A stretch of DNA of 64,000 bases from Pseudomonas lalucatii (GCF_018398425.1 NZ_JADPMV010000001.1:1860001-1924000), one strand, 5' to 3'. Positions 24,319-32,994 are shown, counted from the stretch's first letter. Numbers and translations: made by a program. The notes: generated by a model from the sequence alone, not told the origin.

Positions 24319-25692
24319 TCAGATGATTTCGAAGTAGCGATCGAGCTCCCAATCGCTGACATGCCGACGGTATTCACGTTCCTCCCATTCGCGGCTGGCG
24401 GCGAAATGCTCGACGAACGGGTCGCCGAACAGCTCCCGCGCCGCCTGGGAGGCCTTCAGCCGCTGCGCCGCATCCCACAGGGTGCGCGGCAGGGCCAGCT
24501 CCGGCGGATGCTTCTGCGCGTAGGCGTTGCCGGATACCGGCTCGGTCGGCTGCCATTTCTGCATCACCCCGTAGAGTCCCGAGCCGATGGCCACCGACAG
24601 GGCCAGGAAGGGGTTGCCGTCGGCGGCGCCCAGGCGGTACTCCTGGCGCTGCGACTTGTCGCTGCCGGGGATCACCCGCAGCGCCGCGGTGCGGTTCTCC
24701 ACGCCCCAGGTGGCATCGGTCGGCGCCCAGAAGCCGGGGATCAGCCGGCGGTAGCTGTTCAGGGTCGGCGCCACCATGCACAGGAACTCGGGCATCAGGC
24801 GCTGCTGGCCGGCGAGGAACTGGCGCTGCACCTCGCTCATGCAGTGCGCCTGGCTGGGGTCGTGGAAGGCCGACTTGCCGCTCTCGCGCTCGCGCAGGGA
24901 GACGTGGATATGCCCGCTCTGCCCCGGGTACTTGCCCGACCACTTGGCCATGAAGGTGGCCATCAGGCCGTTGCGCTGGGCCAGCACCTTCATGAAGGTC
25001 TTGAACAGCGCGCCCTTGTCCGCCGCGGCCTCGGCCTGGTCGTAGGCGATGGCCGCCTCCAGCACGCCGGGACCGGTCTCGGTGTGCAGGCCCTCGATGG
25101 GGAAGTCCATCTGCTCGCCCAGCTCGAGAATCTGGTGGTACAGCTCGGCATGCACCGAGTTGCGGATCATCGAGTAGCCGAACCAGTCCGGGGTAAACGG
25201 CTTGAGGTTGCGAAAGCCCTTCTCCCGCGCCGACTCCGGGGTCTCCTCGAACATGAAGAACTCGTACTCCAGCGCGGCGAAGGGGTCGAAGCCCATCTCC
25301 TGGCAGCGCCGCACCACCCGCCGCAGGGTACCGCGCGGGCAGACCGCCTCGGCCTGCAGGTCGAACTCGCAGATGAACAGCAGCATGCCGTTCTCGAAGG
25401 GAATCTCCCGGCAGGTGTGCGGCAGCACCCGCACCGGCGCGTCCGGGTAGCCGGTGTGCCAGCCGGTGTAGCTGGCGTTGTCGTACAGCTGGTCCTTGAC
25501 GTCCCAGCCCAGGACCACGTCGCAGAAGGCGAAGCCCGAGTCCAGCGCCGAGAAGAACTTGCTGCGGCTCAGGTACTTGCCGCGCATCACCCCGTCGTTG
25601 TCGAACACCCCGACCTTGATGTGACTGAGCCCGCGCTCCTCGACGATGCGCTTGGCGTCCTCGATGGTCTTCACTTCTCGCGGTTTGAGCAT
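24319..25692 (-). CDS. Glutamine synthetase family protein (gamma-glutamyl-amine ligase type)
   Basis: The protein (457 residues from ATG 25692, MLKPREVKTIEDAKRIVEERG; four more from ATG 25704) carries the glutamine synthetase catalytic signatures: EYEFFMF, ETGPGVLEAA, SGHIHVSLRE and ENRTAALRVIPG. Length and the absence of the adenylylation-type tail place it with the PuuA/GlnA-III-like proteins rather than housekeeping GlnA. Such enzymes attach glutamate to an amine (putrescine, isopropylamine, ethanolamine and others) at the cost of ATP, so that an alcohol or aldehyde group can be oxidised safely. Neighbouring alcohol and aldehyde dehydrogenases and a TRAP importer support an amine/aminoalcohol route. 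The substrate is inferred, not shown. Confidence 0.9.
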   Translation of the reverse strand: MLKPREVKTIEDAKRIVEERGLSHIKVGVFDNDGVMRGKYLSRSKFFSALDSGFAFCDVVLGWDVKDQLYDNASYTGWHTGYPDAPVRVLPHTCREIPFENGMLLFICEFDLQAEAVCPRGTLRRVVRRCQEMGFDPFAALEYEFFMFEETPESAREKGFRNLKPFTPDWFGYSMIRNSVHAELYHQILELGEQMDFPIEGLHTETGPGVLEAAIAYDQAEAAADKGALFKTFMKVLAQRNGLMATFMAKWSGKYPGQSGHIHVSLRERESGKSAFHDPSQAHCMSEVQRQFLAGQQRLMPEFLCMVAPTLNSYRRLIPGFWAPTDATWGVENRTAALRVIPGSDKSQRQEYRLGAADGNPFLALSVAIGSGLYGVMQKWQPTEPVSGNAYAQKHPPELALPRTLWDAAQRLKASQAARELFGDPFVEHFAASREWEEREYRRHVSDWELDRYFEII

Positions 25693-25831
25693 ATGCACCC
25701 CCATCTTGTTGTTATGACCGACGTCCCCTGTCGGTGGTCAGCTCCCGCCTACTGCAGCCGATGCCGAAACGCACGGCGCCCCTGCCCGCGGCACCAGCCC
25801 GGGCACGGGCGCGCGCGACGGCCCGGCGGCC

Positions 25832-26884
25832 TCAGTAGCGATAGGGCGGGCCGGCCTTGGCCATCAGGGCGTTGTACTTCTTGAAGATCTCCACCACCTT
25901 GGCGCTGCGCGGGCTGGCCTTGGCGATCTCGTCCCAGAACTTGTGCGCCTCGTCCTCCACGGTTTTCCATTCCGCATCGGGAATGGTGGTCAGCTGCAGC
26001 TTGCCGCCCTCCACCCGCAGCTGCGCCTCGCCGCCCCAGTACCAGTGCTGGCGGTAGTAGTGGGAGCTGTCCATGCACAGCTTGAACAGGGTCTGCAGGT
26101 GCGCGGGGACCTCGGCCCACTTCGCCGAGTTGGCGAAGTAGGAGCCGATCCAGGCGCCGGAGATGTTGTTGGTGAGGAAGTACTTGGTGACGTCGGCCCA
26201 GCCGACGGTGTAGTCCTCGGTGATGCCCGACCAGGTGATGCCGTCCAGCTCGCCGGTCTGCACCGCCACCTCGACGTCCTCCCAGGGCAGGGTCACCGGG
26301 ATCACGCCGAAGCGGGAGAGGAACTTGCCGGCCGTGGGGAAGGTGAAGATGCGCTTGCCCTTGAGGTCGGCGAGGCTGCGGATCGGCTCGACCGTGGCGA
26401 AATGGCAGGGGTCCCAGGCGCCGGCGCCGAGCCAGGTGACGCCCTCGACCTCGCCGTAGGCCTCCTCCCAGATCTGCCGCAGGCCGTACTTCTCGAACAG
26501 CACCGGCACGTCCAGGCTGTAGCGGGTGGCGAAGGGGAAGTAGCCGCCGAACACCGAGACGTCCACCGGCGCGGCGATGGAGTCGTCGTCGCTCTGCACC
26601 GCGTCGATGGTGCCGCGCTGCATGGCGCGGAACAGCTCGCCGGTGGGCACCAGCTGATCGGCGAAGTACAGCTGGATCTCCATCTCGCCGTTGGCCGCCA
26701 GGTTGAAGGCGTCGATGGACGGCTTGATCACGTGCTCGGCCAGGGCCGGGCCGGCGTAGGTCTGCAGGCGCCAGGTGATCTTCTTCGGCTCCTGCGCGTA
26801 GATATGCGCCGAGCCCAGGGCCGTAGCGCCCACCGCGCCGGTGGTGACCGCGGCGGTCTTGAGGAACTTGCGTCTCGTACTCAT
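25832..26884 (-). CDS. TRAP transporter substrate-binding protein (DctP family), Tat-exported
   Basis: The 350-residue protein starts MSTRRKFLKTAAVTTG, a twin-arginine signal followed by a hydrophobic stretch ending near HIYAQ. The mature part shows DctP features including ADLKGKRIFTFPTAGKFLSRFG and the WED/VAVQTGELDGI region that places an arginine-ligand pocket. ATG 26884 has GGAGAT upstream; the frame extends 18 codons further without support. It resembles DctP proteins for 2-oxo or aromatic/aliphatic carboxylates (the TRAP binding family with FPTAG). It follows dctQ-dctM and precedes the ligase gene on the same strand. Confidence 0.92.
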   Translation of the reverse strand: MSTRRKFLKTAAVTTGAVGATALGSAHIYAQEPKKITWRLQTYAGPALAEHVIKPSIDAFNLAANGEMEIQLYFADQLVPTGELFRAMQRGTIDAVQSDDDSIAAPVDVSVFGGYFPFATRYSLDVPVLFEKYGLRQIWEEAYGEVEGVTWLGAGAWDPCHFATVEPIRSLADLKGKRIFTFPTAGKFLSRFGVIPVTLPWEDVEVAVQTGELDGITWSGITEDYTVGWADVTKYFLTNNISGAWIGSYFANSAKWAEVPAHLQTLFKLCMDSSHYYRQHWYWGGEAQLRVEGGKLQLTTIPDAEWKTVEDEAHKFWDEIAKASPRSAKVVEIFKKYNALMAKAGPPYRY

Positions 26885-27062
26885 GCTGTTATCTCCAGTG
26901 AATGTCGATCCAGATGTCATACAACCGCATGGCACCACTGCGACCCGGCGAGGTCGGTGCAGCGTGTTCAGGTGGGCGCGTTACCCCGCAGGGCGGCCAG
27001 CGCCTGTCGCCGCTCGGGGTGGATAAACCAACTGCCACCGAGCCTCTCCTGAATTCTTCGGG

Positions 27063-28388
27063 TCAGCGCGCGTAGTGCCATTGCGGCAGCCACAACGCGA
27101 TCTGCGGAAACATCATCACCAGCACCAGGGCCAGCACCATGATCAGCACGAAGGGGGTGACCGAGACGTAGATGTCGCGCAGGGTCACCTCCGGCGGCGC
27201 CATGGCGCGCATGAGGAACAGGTTGTAGCCGAAGGGCGGGGTCATGTAGGCGATCTGGCAGGTGATGGTGTAGAGCACGCCGTACCAGATCAGGTCGAAG
27301 CCCAGGGCGCCGACCAGGGGTACGTAGAGCGGCGCGACTATCACCAGCATGGCGGTGTCGTCGAGGAACATGCCCATCAGGATGAATGACAGCTGCATCA
27401 TGATCAGCACCTGCCAGGGCCCCAGTTCCAGGCGGTCGATGAAGAAGGCCTCGATGGCGTTGACCGCGCCGAGGCCGTCGAACACCGCACCGAAACACAG
27501 GGCGGCGAGGATGATCCACATGAACATGCAGCTGATGCCGAGGGTCTTGCGCAGGGTGTCCTCCATCACCTGGGCGGTCAGCCGGCCCTTGACCAGGGCG
27601 GTGAAGGTGGCGGCGGCGGCGCCCACCGCCGAGCTTTCCACCAGGCTGGTGATGCCCATCAGGAACAGCCCGGTCATGCAGAAGAAGATGAACAGCGGCG
27701 CGATGCCGGCCTTGAGCAGGCGCAGCTTCTCGCCCCAGCCGATCTGCTCGCGTTCCTCCTCGGCCAGGGCCGGCCCCAGGTGGGGCTGCAGGCGGCAGCG
27801 GATGACGATGTAGAGGACGAACAGTCCGGCCATCATCAGCCCCGGAAACACCCCGGCCAGCCACAGCTGGCCCACCGGCTGGCGGGCGATCATGCCGTAC
27901 AGCACCAGCACCACGCTGGGCGGAATGAGGATGCCCAGGGAGCTGCCGGCCTGGATCACCCCGGTGACCATGACCTTGTCGTAACCGCGGCGCAGCAACT
28001 CCGGCAGGGCGATGCTGGCGCCGATGGCCATGCCGGCGACGCTCAGGCCGTTCATCGCCGAGATCGCCACCATCAGGCCGATGGTGCCGATGGCCAGGCC
28101 GCCGTGCAGCGGCCCCATCCACACGTGGAACATGCGGTAGAGGTCTTCGGCCAGGCCGGACTCCGACAGCATGTAGCCCATGTAGACGAACATCGGCAGG
28201 GTCAGCAGCGGGTACCACTTCATCAGCTTCATCGCCGCGCTGAAGGCGATCTCCGAGCCGCCGTCGCCCCACAGCAGCAAGGCGGCGCTGACCGCAACGA
28301 AGCCGATGGCGCCGAACACCCGCTTGCCGGTGAGCAGCAGCAACATCATCGAGGAGAACATCAGCAGGGCGATGAGCTCGTAACTCAT
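27063..28388 (-). CDS. TRAP transporter large permease (DctM)
   Basis: The 441-residue integral membrane protein has the DctM pattern of about 12 hydrophobic helices, including MLSESGLAEDLYRMFHVWMG near the N-terminus and LIPPSVVLVLYGMIA in the middle. It forms the sodium-coupled import channel with DctQ. ATG 28388 overlaps the stop of dctQ by one base (TAATG), indicating translational coupling. The dctP gene follows after 178 bp. Confidence 0.94.
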   Translation of the reverse strand: MSYELIALLMFSSMMLLLLTGKRVFGAIGFVAVSAALLLWGDGGSEIAFSAAMKLMKWYPLLTLPMFVYMGYMLSESGLAEDLYRMFHVWMGPLHGGLAIGTIGLMVAISAMNGLSVAGMAIGASIALPELLRRGYDKVMVTGVIQAGSSLGILIPPSVVLVLYGMIARQPVGQLWLAGVFPGLMMAGLFVLYIVIRCRLQPHLGPALAEEEREQIGWGEKLRLLKAGIAPLFIFFCMTGLFLMGITSLVESSAVGAAAATFTALVKGRLTAQVMEDTLRKTLGISCMFMWIILAALCFGAVFDGLGAVNAIEAFFIDRLELGPWQVLIMMQLSFILMGMFLDDTAMLVIVAPLYVPLVGALGFDLIWYGVLYTITCQIAYMTPPFGYNLFLMRAMAPPEVTLRDIYVSVTPFVLIMVLALVLVMMFPQIALWLPQWHYAR

Positions 28389-28894
28389 TACAGCGTCTCC
28401 CCGCGGGCCGCGGCGATATCCTTGAAGAAGGTGGCGATGGTCTGCAGCAGCATCAGCGCCACGCCAACGGTCATGATGATCTTGATCGGCGCCATGGGCG
28501 GCGACCAGGCCGAGTAGCTGGTCTCGCCGTACTGCAAGGCGTACTGGGTCGAGGAGATGCCGCCGTAGAGCAGGAACACCAGGTAGAAGATCAGGAAGCC
28601 GACGGTGATGGCGTCCATGATCGCGCTGGTGCGCGGCGACCAGCGGCTGTAGAACAGATCCATGCGCACATGGGCGTCCAGTTGCATGGAGTAGCCGCCG
28701 CCGAGGAGGAAGTAGGCGACCATGAGGAACTGCGCGGTTTCCAGGGTCCAGAGCGCCGGGTCGGCGAAGGTCTTGCTGATGGAGGAGTACAGCAGCACCG
28801 CCAGCATGGCGAAGATCAGGTACATGGCGAACCGGCCTATCACCCGGTTCATGGCGTCCACTCCCCGCACGAACAGCCGAATCGCCTTGGGCAT
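28388..28894 (-). CDS. TRAP transporter small permease (DctQ)
   Basis: The 168-residue protein has four predicted membrane helices in the DctQ arrangement, with the family-type segment LGGGYSMQLDAHVRMDLFYSR between helices two and three. It is the first gene of a minus-strand unit that continues through dctM, dctP, the glutamine-synthetase-like gene and two dehydrogenases. AAGAGA lies upstream of ATG 28894. No promoter with clear boxes could be identified in the 368 bp before it. Confidence 0.92.
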   Translation of the reverse strand: MPKAIRLFVRGVDAMNRVIGRFAMYLIFAMLAVLLYSSISKTFADPALWTLETAQFLMVAYFLLGGGYSMQLDAHVRMDLFYSRWSPRTSAIMDAITVGFLIFYLVFLLYGGISSTQYALQYGETSYSAWSPPMAPIKIIMTVGVALMLLQTIATFFKDIAAARGETL

Positions 28895-29262
28895 GCAGTT
28901 CTCTTCGAATTGGTTGTTATCCCGTCAGACTAGCCGAAGATTTAACAAAGCCAACCGAGGCCGAAGCGCCCCATCGAGCCACGGGCGGCAACGGCCCGGC
29001 GCCGTGCTGCCGCGGTCCCGTGCGCGGGGAACGCCGGCGGGTGCGCCGCCGGCGGCTCGAGGATGCGCGGCGAGCGCAGCCTGGCGCAGAACGAAATACC
29101 AGGCAACTAACGGGCAAAATCGTCAAACTCCTTCGAACGCCAGAAACGCCCCAAGCATCACGCCAGTCGATGGGCACTATCGAGGCGCTCAACTTCTTGC
29201 GGCGCCCGGCAACCCCTAGCATGGCCCTCCACAGTCATCGTTCTCCAACAGGAGGAGCCATC
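28895..29262. other. Intergenic region upstream of dctQ and of the small secreted protein
   Basis: These 368 bases should carry divergent promoters for dctQ (minus) and the gene at 29263 (plus). A TAGCAT -10-like box at about 29217 faces the plus-strand gene. The middle is GC-rich without clear dyads. I see no convincing gene here. Confidence 0.4.
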
Positions 29263-29499
29263 ATGAAACGCCAACTCGCCATCGCCCTGATCCTCGGCCT
29301 GTTCGCCGCCAACGCCTTCGCCCTGCCGAGCCTCAACCCACAGCCGCTGCTCGGAGAGCTCAGGGACGGCAGTGAAGAACAGCGTCCGCAGGACCGCCAC
29401 CTCGCCGAAGACGGTGCCGAGCGCACCCCGGGCCAGCAGCGCCTGCACCTCGCCGAGGGGGGCGCAGAGCGCCTGCTGGAACAACGCCGGGCCGGCTGA
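29263..29499 (+). CDS. Small secreted protein with internal repeat
   Basis: The 78-residue protein starts at ATG 29263 after AGGAGG. A Sec signal (MKRQLAIALILGLFAANAFA) is clear, leaving a mature part of about 58 residues, hydrophilic and charged. The mature region contains two related segments, LAEDGAERT and LAEGGAERL, about 20 residues apart. Small periplasmic proteins of this type are common and uncharacterised in Pseudomonas. I cannot assign a function. Confidence 0.75.
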   Translation: MKRQLAIALILGLFAANAFALPSLNPQPLLGELRDGSEEQRPQDRHLAEDGAERTPGQQRLHLAEGGAERLLEQRRAG

Positions 29500-29801
29500 G
29501 CCCTGCCTTGCCGGGCAGGCGGGCATCCACAACCGCAGGCAAGATCGGCGCCGCCGGCACGGAGCGGAGAAGTTCCGCGGCGCCACTACCTCGCGCAGAT
29601 TCGGGACCGCGGGACCGGCGCCTTGCCGGACCTGCCTGGAGGCCGCAGGGCGCCCGAGCGGCTACCATGAATCCAGAGGCGCCAGTGCCACACCACGCGA
29701 GTACGACTCGCCGCGAAACTGCGGCCCCCGGGACGGGCCCGGCCGCTACGCCCGCGCAGTGCACTGCCGAGTCGCCGCCCCGCGTCCCGACGGAGGTCAC
29801 C
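29500..29801. other. Intergenic region upstream of the OsmE-like gene
   Basis: About 300 GC-rich bases between the small secreted protein and the OsmE-like gene. The OsmE frame runs upstream open to 29508 but without any ribosome site or sensible protein, so I treat it as non-coding. No clear promoter or terminator is visible. Confidence 0.4.
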
Positions 29802-30176
29802 ATGAACAAGCCAACCCTGGCCGTCCTTGCCCTGCTGGCCACCCTGCCCGGCTGCGCCGCCCCCCTGGGCCATCCGGCCGCCTACCTGACCTATCGCGAC
29901 GAGCCGCTGGTGGCGCAGGTCGCCCTGGACATGAACCAGCAGCAGGTGCGGGACATCGCCGGTGCCCCGTCTGGCGTGCTGCAGCGCAGCGTCAGCCCGG
30001 GCAGCTGCCACGACTACATCCTCACCAGGGACGGCCAGCCCCAGGCCTACCATGTCAGCTTCGACTCGGCCGGGCGCGTCGATGGCAAGGGTTTCAGCAC
30101 CTGCACCCAGATGGAAGACCGCGAGCGCGCCCGGGCGCGCTCGCCCATGGGGATCGGCGGCGGAGGCGGCTACTGA
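29802..30176 (+). CDS. osmE: OsmE-like outer-membrane lipoprotein (SmpA/OmlA domain)
   Basis: The 124-residue protein has a lipoprotein signal with lipobox LPGC (cysteine about residue 18), then a SmpA/OmlA-like domain: DMNQQQVRDIAGAPSG, SCHDYILTRDGQPQAYHVSFD and GRVDGKGFSTC match the OsmE pattern. OsmE proteins are osmotically inducible lipoproteins of unknown precise role. The start is ATG 29802 after GGAGG; the open frame extends upstream to 29508 but that part is low-complexity read-through. It ends in a glycine-rich tail. Monocistronic. Confidence 0.88.
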   Translation: MNKPTLAVLALLATLPGCAAPLGHPAAYLTYRDEPLVAQVALDMNQQQVRDIAGAPSGVLQRSVSPGSCHDYILTRDGQPQAYHVSFDSAGRVDGKGFSTCTQMEDRERARARSPMGIGGGGGY

Positions 30177-30321
30177 GCGTGTGCGCCCGCGGCGTGCGGC
30201 CCGGCGGTGCCGCACGCTGTCCGCAAAGGTGTGCCGGCTGTCGCATTTCACCTCTCGCCGCCCACCGGTTCCTTTGTCATAGTCCAGGGCTCGTCCCTTA
30301 TCGGCCTTCCTGGAAACGCTC

Positions 30322-31233
30322 ATGCTGCGTCTCGCTCGTTTTCTCCTCGCCCCCTTGTTGCTGATCGTCATCGCCCTGCTCACCCTGCAGCTGACCAGCC
30401 GCCCGGCGTCGCCGCCGGCCGTGCTCGCGGCCCTGGGCGAGCGGCCCCTGGTGATCGCCCATCGCGGCGGCAAGGGCCTGTGGCCGGAAAACAGCCTGTT
30501 CGCCTTCGAGCGTGCCAATGCCCTGGGCGTGGACATGCTGGAGATGGACCTGCACCTTTCCAGCGACGGCGAACTGGTGGTCATCCACGACAGCACCCTG
30601 GAGCGCACCACCAACGGCCAGGGGCCGGTCGCCGCCCTCGGCCTCGCCCAGCTGCAGGCCCTGGACGCCGGCTACCGCTGGACCGCCGACGGCGGCGAGA
30701 GCTACCCCTACCGCGGCCAGGGCATTCGCATCCCGAGCTTCGCCGAGGTGCTCGAGCGCTTTCCGGACACCCCCAAGGTGATCGAGATCAAGGTGCCGGA
30801 CGTCGGCATGGAGGCGCAGCTGTGCGCGATGCTGCACGCCAACGGCCAGCGTGATCGGGTATTGGTCGGCAGCTTCTACGAGCGCAGCCTGCAGCTGTTC
30901 CGCGAACACTGCCCCGGGGTCGCCACCTCCGCCGGCCCCGGCTCGGTGCGCCTGCTGGTGGCCCTCGATTGGCTGGGCCTGGGTGGCGTGCTCTCGCCCT
31001 CCTACCAGGCGCTGCAGATCCCCGAGCGCCACAGCGGCCTGCCGATCGCCAGCGCCGGCCTGCTGCAGACCGCCCGGAAGCGCGGGCTCAACGTGCAGCT
31101 GTGGACCATCAACGAGCAGCCGGCGATGCGCCGTCTGCTCGACCTGGGCGCCAACGGCCTGATCACCGACTACCCGGACCGCGCCCTGCAGCTGCTCGGC
31201 CGCTCGACCCGGATCGGGGCGCTGGGCGAATAG
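30322..31233 (+). CDS. Glycerophosphodiester phosphodiesterase, membrane-anchored
   Basis: The 303-residue protein has an N-terminal hydrophobic anchor (residues about 5-24) and a GDPD TIM-barrel: catalytic HRGGKGLWPENSLFAF, metal ligands in DMLEMDLHLSSDGELVVIHD, and the C-terminal VQLWTINEQPAMRRLLDLGANGLITDYP. It would hydrolyse glycerophosphodiesters to glycerol-3-phosphate and alcohol (including glycerophosphocholine to choline) at the periplasmic face or after export. It is apparently monocistronic, followed by the DnaA-box region. Confidence 0.92.
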   Translation: MLRLARFLLAPLLLIVIALLTLQLTSRPASPPAVLAALGERPLVIAHRGGKGLWPENSLFAFERANALGVDMLEMDLHLSSDGELVVIHDSTLERTTNGQGPVAALGLAQLQALDAGYRWTADGGESYPYRGQGIRIPSFAEVLERFPDTPKVIEIKVPDVGMEAQLCAMLHANGQRDRVLVGSFYERSLQLFREHCPGVATSAGPGSVRLLVALDWLGLGGVLSPSYQALQIPERHSGLPIASAGLLQTARKRGLNVQLWTINEQPAMRRLLDLGANGLITDYPDRALQLLGRSTRIGALGE

Positions 31234-31309
31234 CCGCGGCAATCGTTCAAGAATCGATCAGTCCACGCCAGGCCGCGCCCCGCCGGGCCTGGCGCCGGTC
31301 ACCCGCAGC

Positions 31310-31345
31310 TTATCCACAGCTCGTTCCACAGCCAGGCTGGATAAC
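31310..31345 (+). repeat. DnaA-box triple unit, copy 1
   Basis: A 36-base unit with perfect DnaA box TTATCCACA (31310-31318), a second CCACAG after six bases, and TGGATAAC (reverse half-box) after six more. It matches the layout of copies at 31515 and 31682. Confidence 0.7.
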
Positions 31346-31514
31346 TCGCCCCGCCCCCGCCGACCGCGAGCCAGGCCGGCGACCGTACACCGCTCGAGCC
31401 TTGACTTCCGGGCCCACGCCAGGGCCGCTCGAGAGCAGGCCCGCGTCCTGATCAGAAAACAACCTGCCCGCGAGAAGCCAGAGCCTGCCTGGCCTGCAGC
31501 CGCTTACCCGACAG

Positions 31515-31550
31515 TTATCAACAGCCCTACCCACAGTAGTCGTGGACAAC
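31515..31550 (+). repeat. DnaA-box triple unit, copy 2
   Basis: Same 36-base architecture: TTATCAACAG, six bases, CCACAG, six bases, TGGACAAC. The spacers differ fully from copy 1 while the three box elements are kept, which points to selection on protein-binding sites. Confidence 0.65.
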
Positions 31551-31681
31551 TCAGAGGCCCGGCAATGCCTCCGACCGAACGACTAACCTCATGTTTTAAC
31601 TCAACAAAAACCAGCAGATCAAAATTCGACCAGCGCGCCCAAAGGGCCTCGGCGCAAGGCGCGCACGGCTCTACCACCACC

Positions 31682-31717
31682 TTATCCACAGCTCGCTCCA
31701 CAGTCTGAGTGGACAAC
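31682..31717 (+). repeat. DnaA-box triple unit, copy 3
   Basis: TTATCCACAG with perfect DnaA box at 31682-31690, then CCACAG and TGGACAAC at the same spacing as in the other two copies. Between copies 2 and 3 lies an A/T-rich stretch (about 31580-31625), unusual for this GC-rich sequence. Confidence 0.7.
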
Positions 31718-31812
31718 TGGTGCTCGGCGGCTATCGCACCGATCGAGACATTCAACGAGCCGCTTCCCCGGCCGGGGCGTAGCCTGCCCCACAGCACTCA
31801 AGGAGAAACGCC

Positions 31813-31887
31813 ATGCCCCTCGACGACCTGATCCGCGGCCTGCTGGCCGCCTACGCCTGCGGCGCCAGTGGCAGCAGCCGCGACTAG
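31813..31887 (+). CDS. Possible small ORF (24 aa)
   Basis: ATG 31813 follows a strong AAGGAGAA ribosome site at 8-10 bases and encodes 24 residues ([17 protein letters not shown] then a polar tail), ending at TAG 31885. The first half could form an amphipathic helix. It precedes the LOG gene by 67 bp and might be a short leader of that transcript. No family recognised. Confidence 0.35.
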   Translation: MPLDDLIRGLLAAYACGASGSSRD

Positions 31888-31954
31888 GACCTCCCCTTGG
31901 TCGCACCGCCCCGACTCGCTAACCTGTGGCCCTCAGTCACCCAAGGAGTCGAGC

Positions 31955-32542
31955 ATGACCTTGCGCTCAATCTGCGTATTCTGCGGCGCCAGCCCCGGCG
32001 CCCACCCCATCTACCGCCAGGCCGCGGAGAGCCTGGGCCGCCACCTCGCCGAACAGGGCCTGCAGCTGGTCTACGGCGGCGGCGCGGTCGGCCTGATGGG
32101 GGTGGTGGCGGACGCGGCCCTGGCCGCCGGCGGCGAGGTCATCGGCATCATCCCGCAGAGCCTGGAACGCGCGGAAATCGGCCATCAGGGCCTGACCCGC
32201 CTGGAGGTGGTCGACGGCATGCACGCGCGCAAGGCGCGCATGGCCGAGCTCGCCGACGCCTTCATCGCCCTGCCCGGCGGCCTCGGCACCCTGGAGGAGC
32301 TGTTCGAGGTGTGGACCTGGGGCCAGCTCGGCTACCACGGCAAGCCCCTCGGCCTGCTCGACGTCGGCGGTTTCTACGCCAAGCTCGGCGACTTCCTCGA
32401 CCACCTGGTCGCCGAACGCTTCGTCCGCTCCCAGCACCGCGCCATGCTGCAACTGGACGACTCGCCGGCCGGGCTGTTGCAGGCGCTGCGCCAGTGGCAG
32501 CCGAGCGCGGCGCCGAAATGGCTCGACCGCCGCCCCGATTGA
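31955..32542 (+). CDS. LOG-family protein (TIGR00730, nucleotide 5'-monophosphate phosphoribohydrolase type)
   Basis: The 195-residue protein has the lysine-decarboxylase-like Rossmann fold of the LOG family: [11 protein letters not shown] at the N-terminus, [17 protein letters not shown], and the diagnostic [20 protein letters not shown]. Members cleave nucleoside monophosphates (for example cytokinin riboside monophosphate) to base and ribose phosphate; the physiological substrate in pseudomonads is not fixed by the sequence. ATG 31955 has AAGGAG upstream; the frame's ATG at 31868 overlaps the small ORF and lacks a site. Confidence 0.92.
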   Translation: MTLRSICVFCGASPGAHPIYRQAAESLGRHLAEQGLQLVYGGGAVGLMGVVADAALAAGGEVIGIIPQSLERAEIGHQGLTRLEVVDGMHARKARMAELADAFIALPGGLGTLEELFEVWTWGQLGYHGKPLGLLDVGGFYAKLGDFLDHLVAERFVRSQHRAMLQLDDSPAGLLQALRQWQPSAAPKWLDRRPD

Positions 32543-32817
32543 GCCCCTCCCGCCGGTTCTGGCATGGGCCGGCACGGTCACGCCTAACCGGGCCCCATGG
32601 CGGCCGACCGCTGCACCGGCCGCTCCCGCCCCACCAGAGAAGGACGCCTCGCATGGCCGGCATAGTCGCCGGCGCCCTGGCCCTGGCCGCCGTCACGCAG
32701 CCCCCCCGGCATCGCCCTGAGCCGCCAGCGGCGCGAGCCGCGCGCACCAACAGCGCCGACCTACGCAGGCCGGCGCGCATCCGTTACCATCGCCACACTC
32801 CCGAGACGAGACGCGGC

Positions 32818-32994
32818 ATGTATATCTATCGATTGGTCCTGATCCTGGTAGTGGGGATCTACCTGTTCTCCCCGGCCATCATGGACTGGTGGACCGACCC
32901 CAACGGCGCCTGGTACCGCCCCTACCTGCTGTGGCTGATCCTCATAGTGGTGACCTTTATCCTGCAGAGCCAGCGCGATACCGATGAACTCTGA
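32818..32994 (+). CDS. cbrX: CbrX-like small membrane protein upstream of cbrA
   Basis: The 58-residue protein has two hydrophobic helices (about residues 4-22 and 36-52) separated by MDWWTDPNGAWYRPY, with a polar C-terminus ending RDTDEL. Its size, topology and position before cbrA match CbrX, a small protein known to be linked to cbrA expression in Pseudomonas. Elsewhere the two genes are close and thought to be translationally coupled; here 352 bp of 73-bp repeats separate them, and the first repeat unit is the cbrX 3' end itself. The symbol rests on context and overall pattern. Confidence 0.82.
   Translation: MYIYRLVLILVVGIYLFSPAIMDWWTDPNGAWYRPYLLWLILIVVTFILQSQRDTDEL

Larger units (their letters stand above)
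31234..31954. other. Intergenic region with DnaA-box cluster
   Basis: A 721-base interval between the phosphodiesterase and the LOG-family gene. It holds the three 36-base DnaA-box units (31310, 31515, 31682), an A/T-rich segment near 31580-31625, and a possible 24-codon frame at 31813. No larger gene is credible here. Confidence 0.6.

Noticed and set aside
9640..29262. Prophage or integrative element
   Set aside because: Apart from the single IS there is no integrase, tRNA attachment site, phage structural gene or flanking repeat.
31310..31717. Chromosomal replication origin oriC
   Set aside because: DnaA boxes are present, but none of the usual Pseudomonas oriC neighbours (dnaA, dnaN, rpmH) occurs, and the boxes are in ordered triplets rather than an oriC layout.
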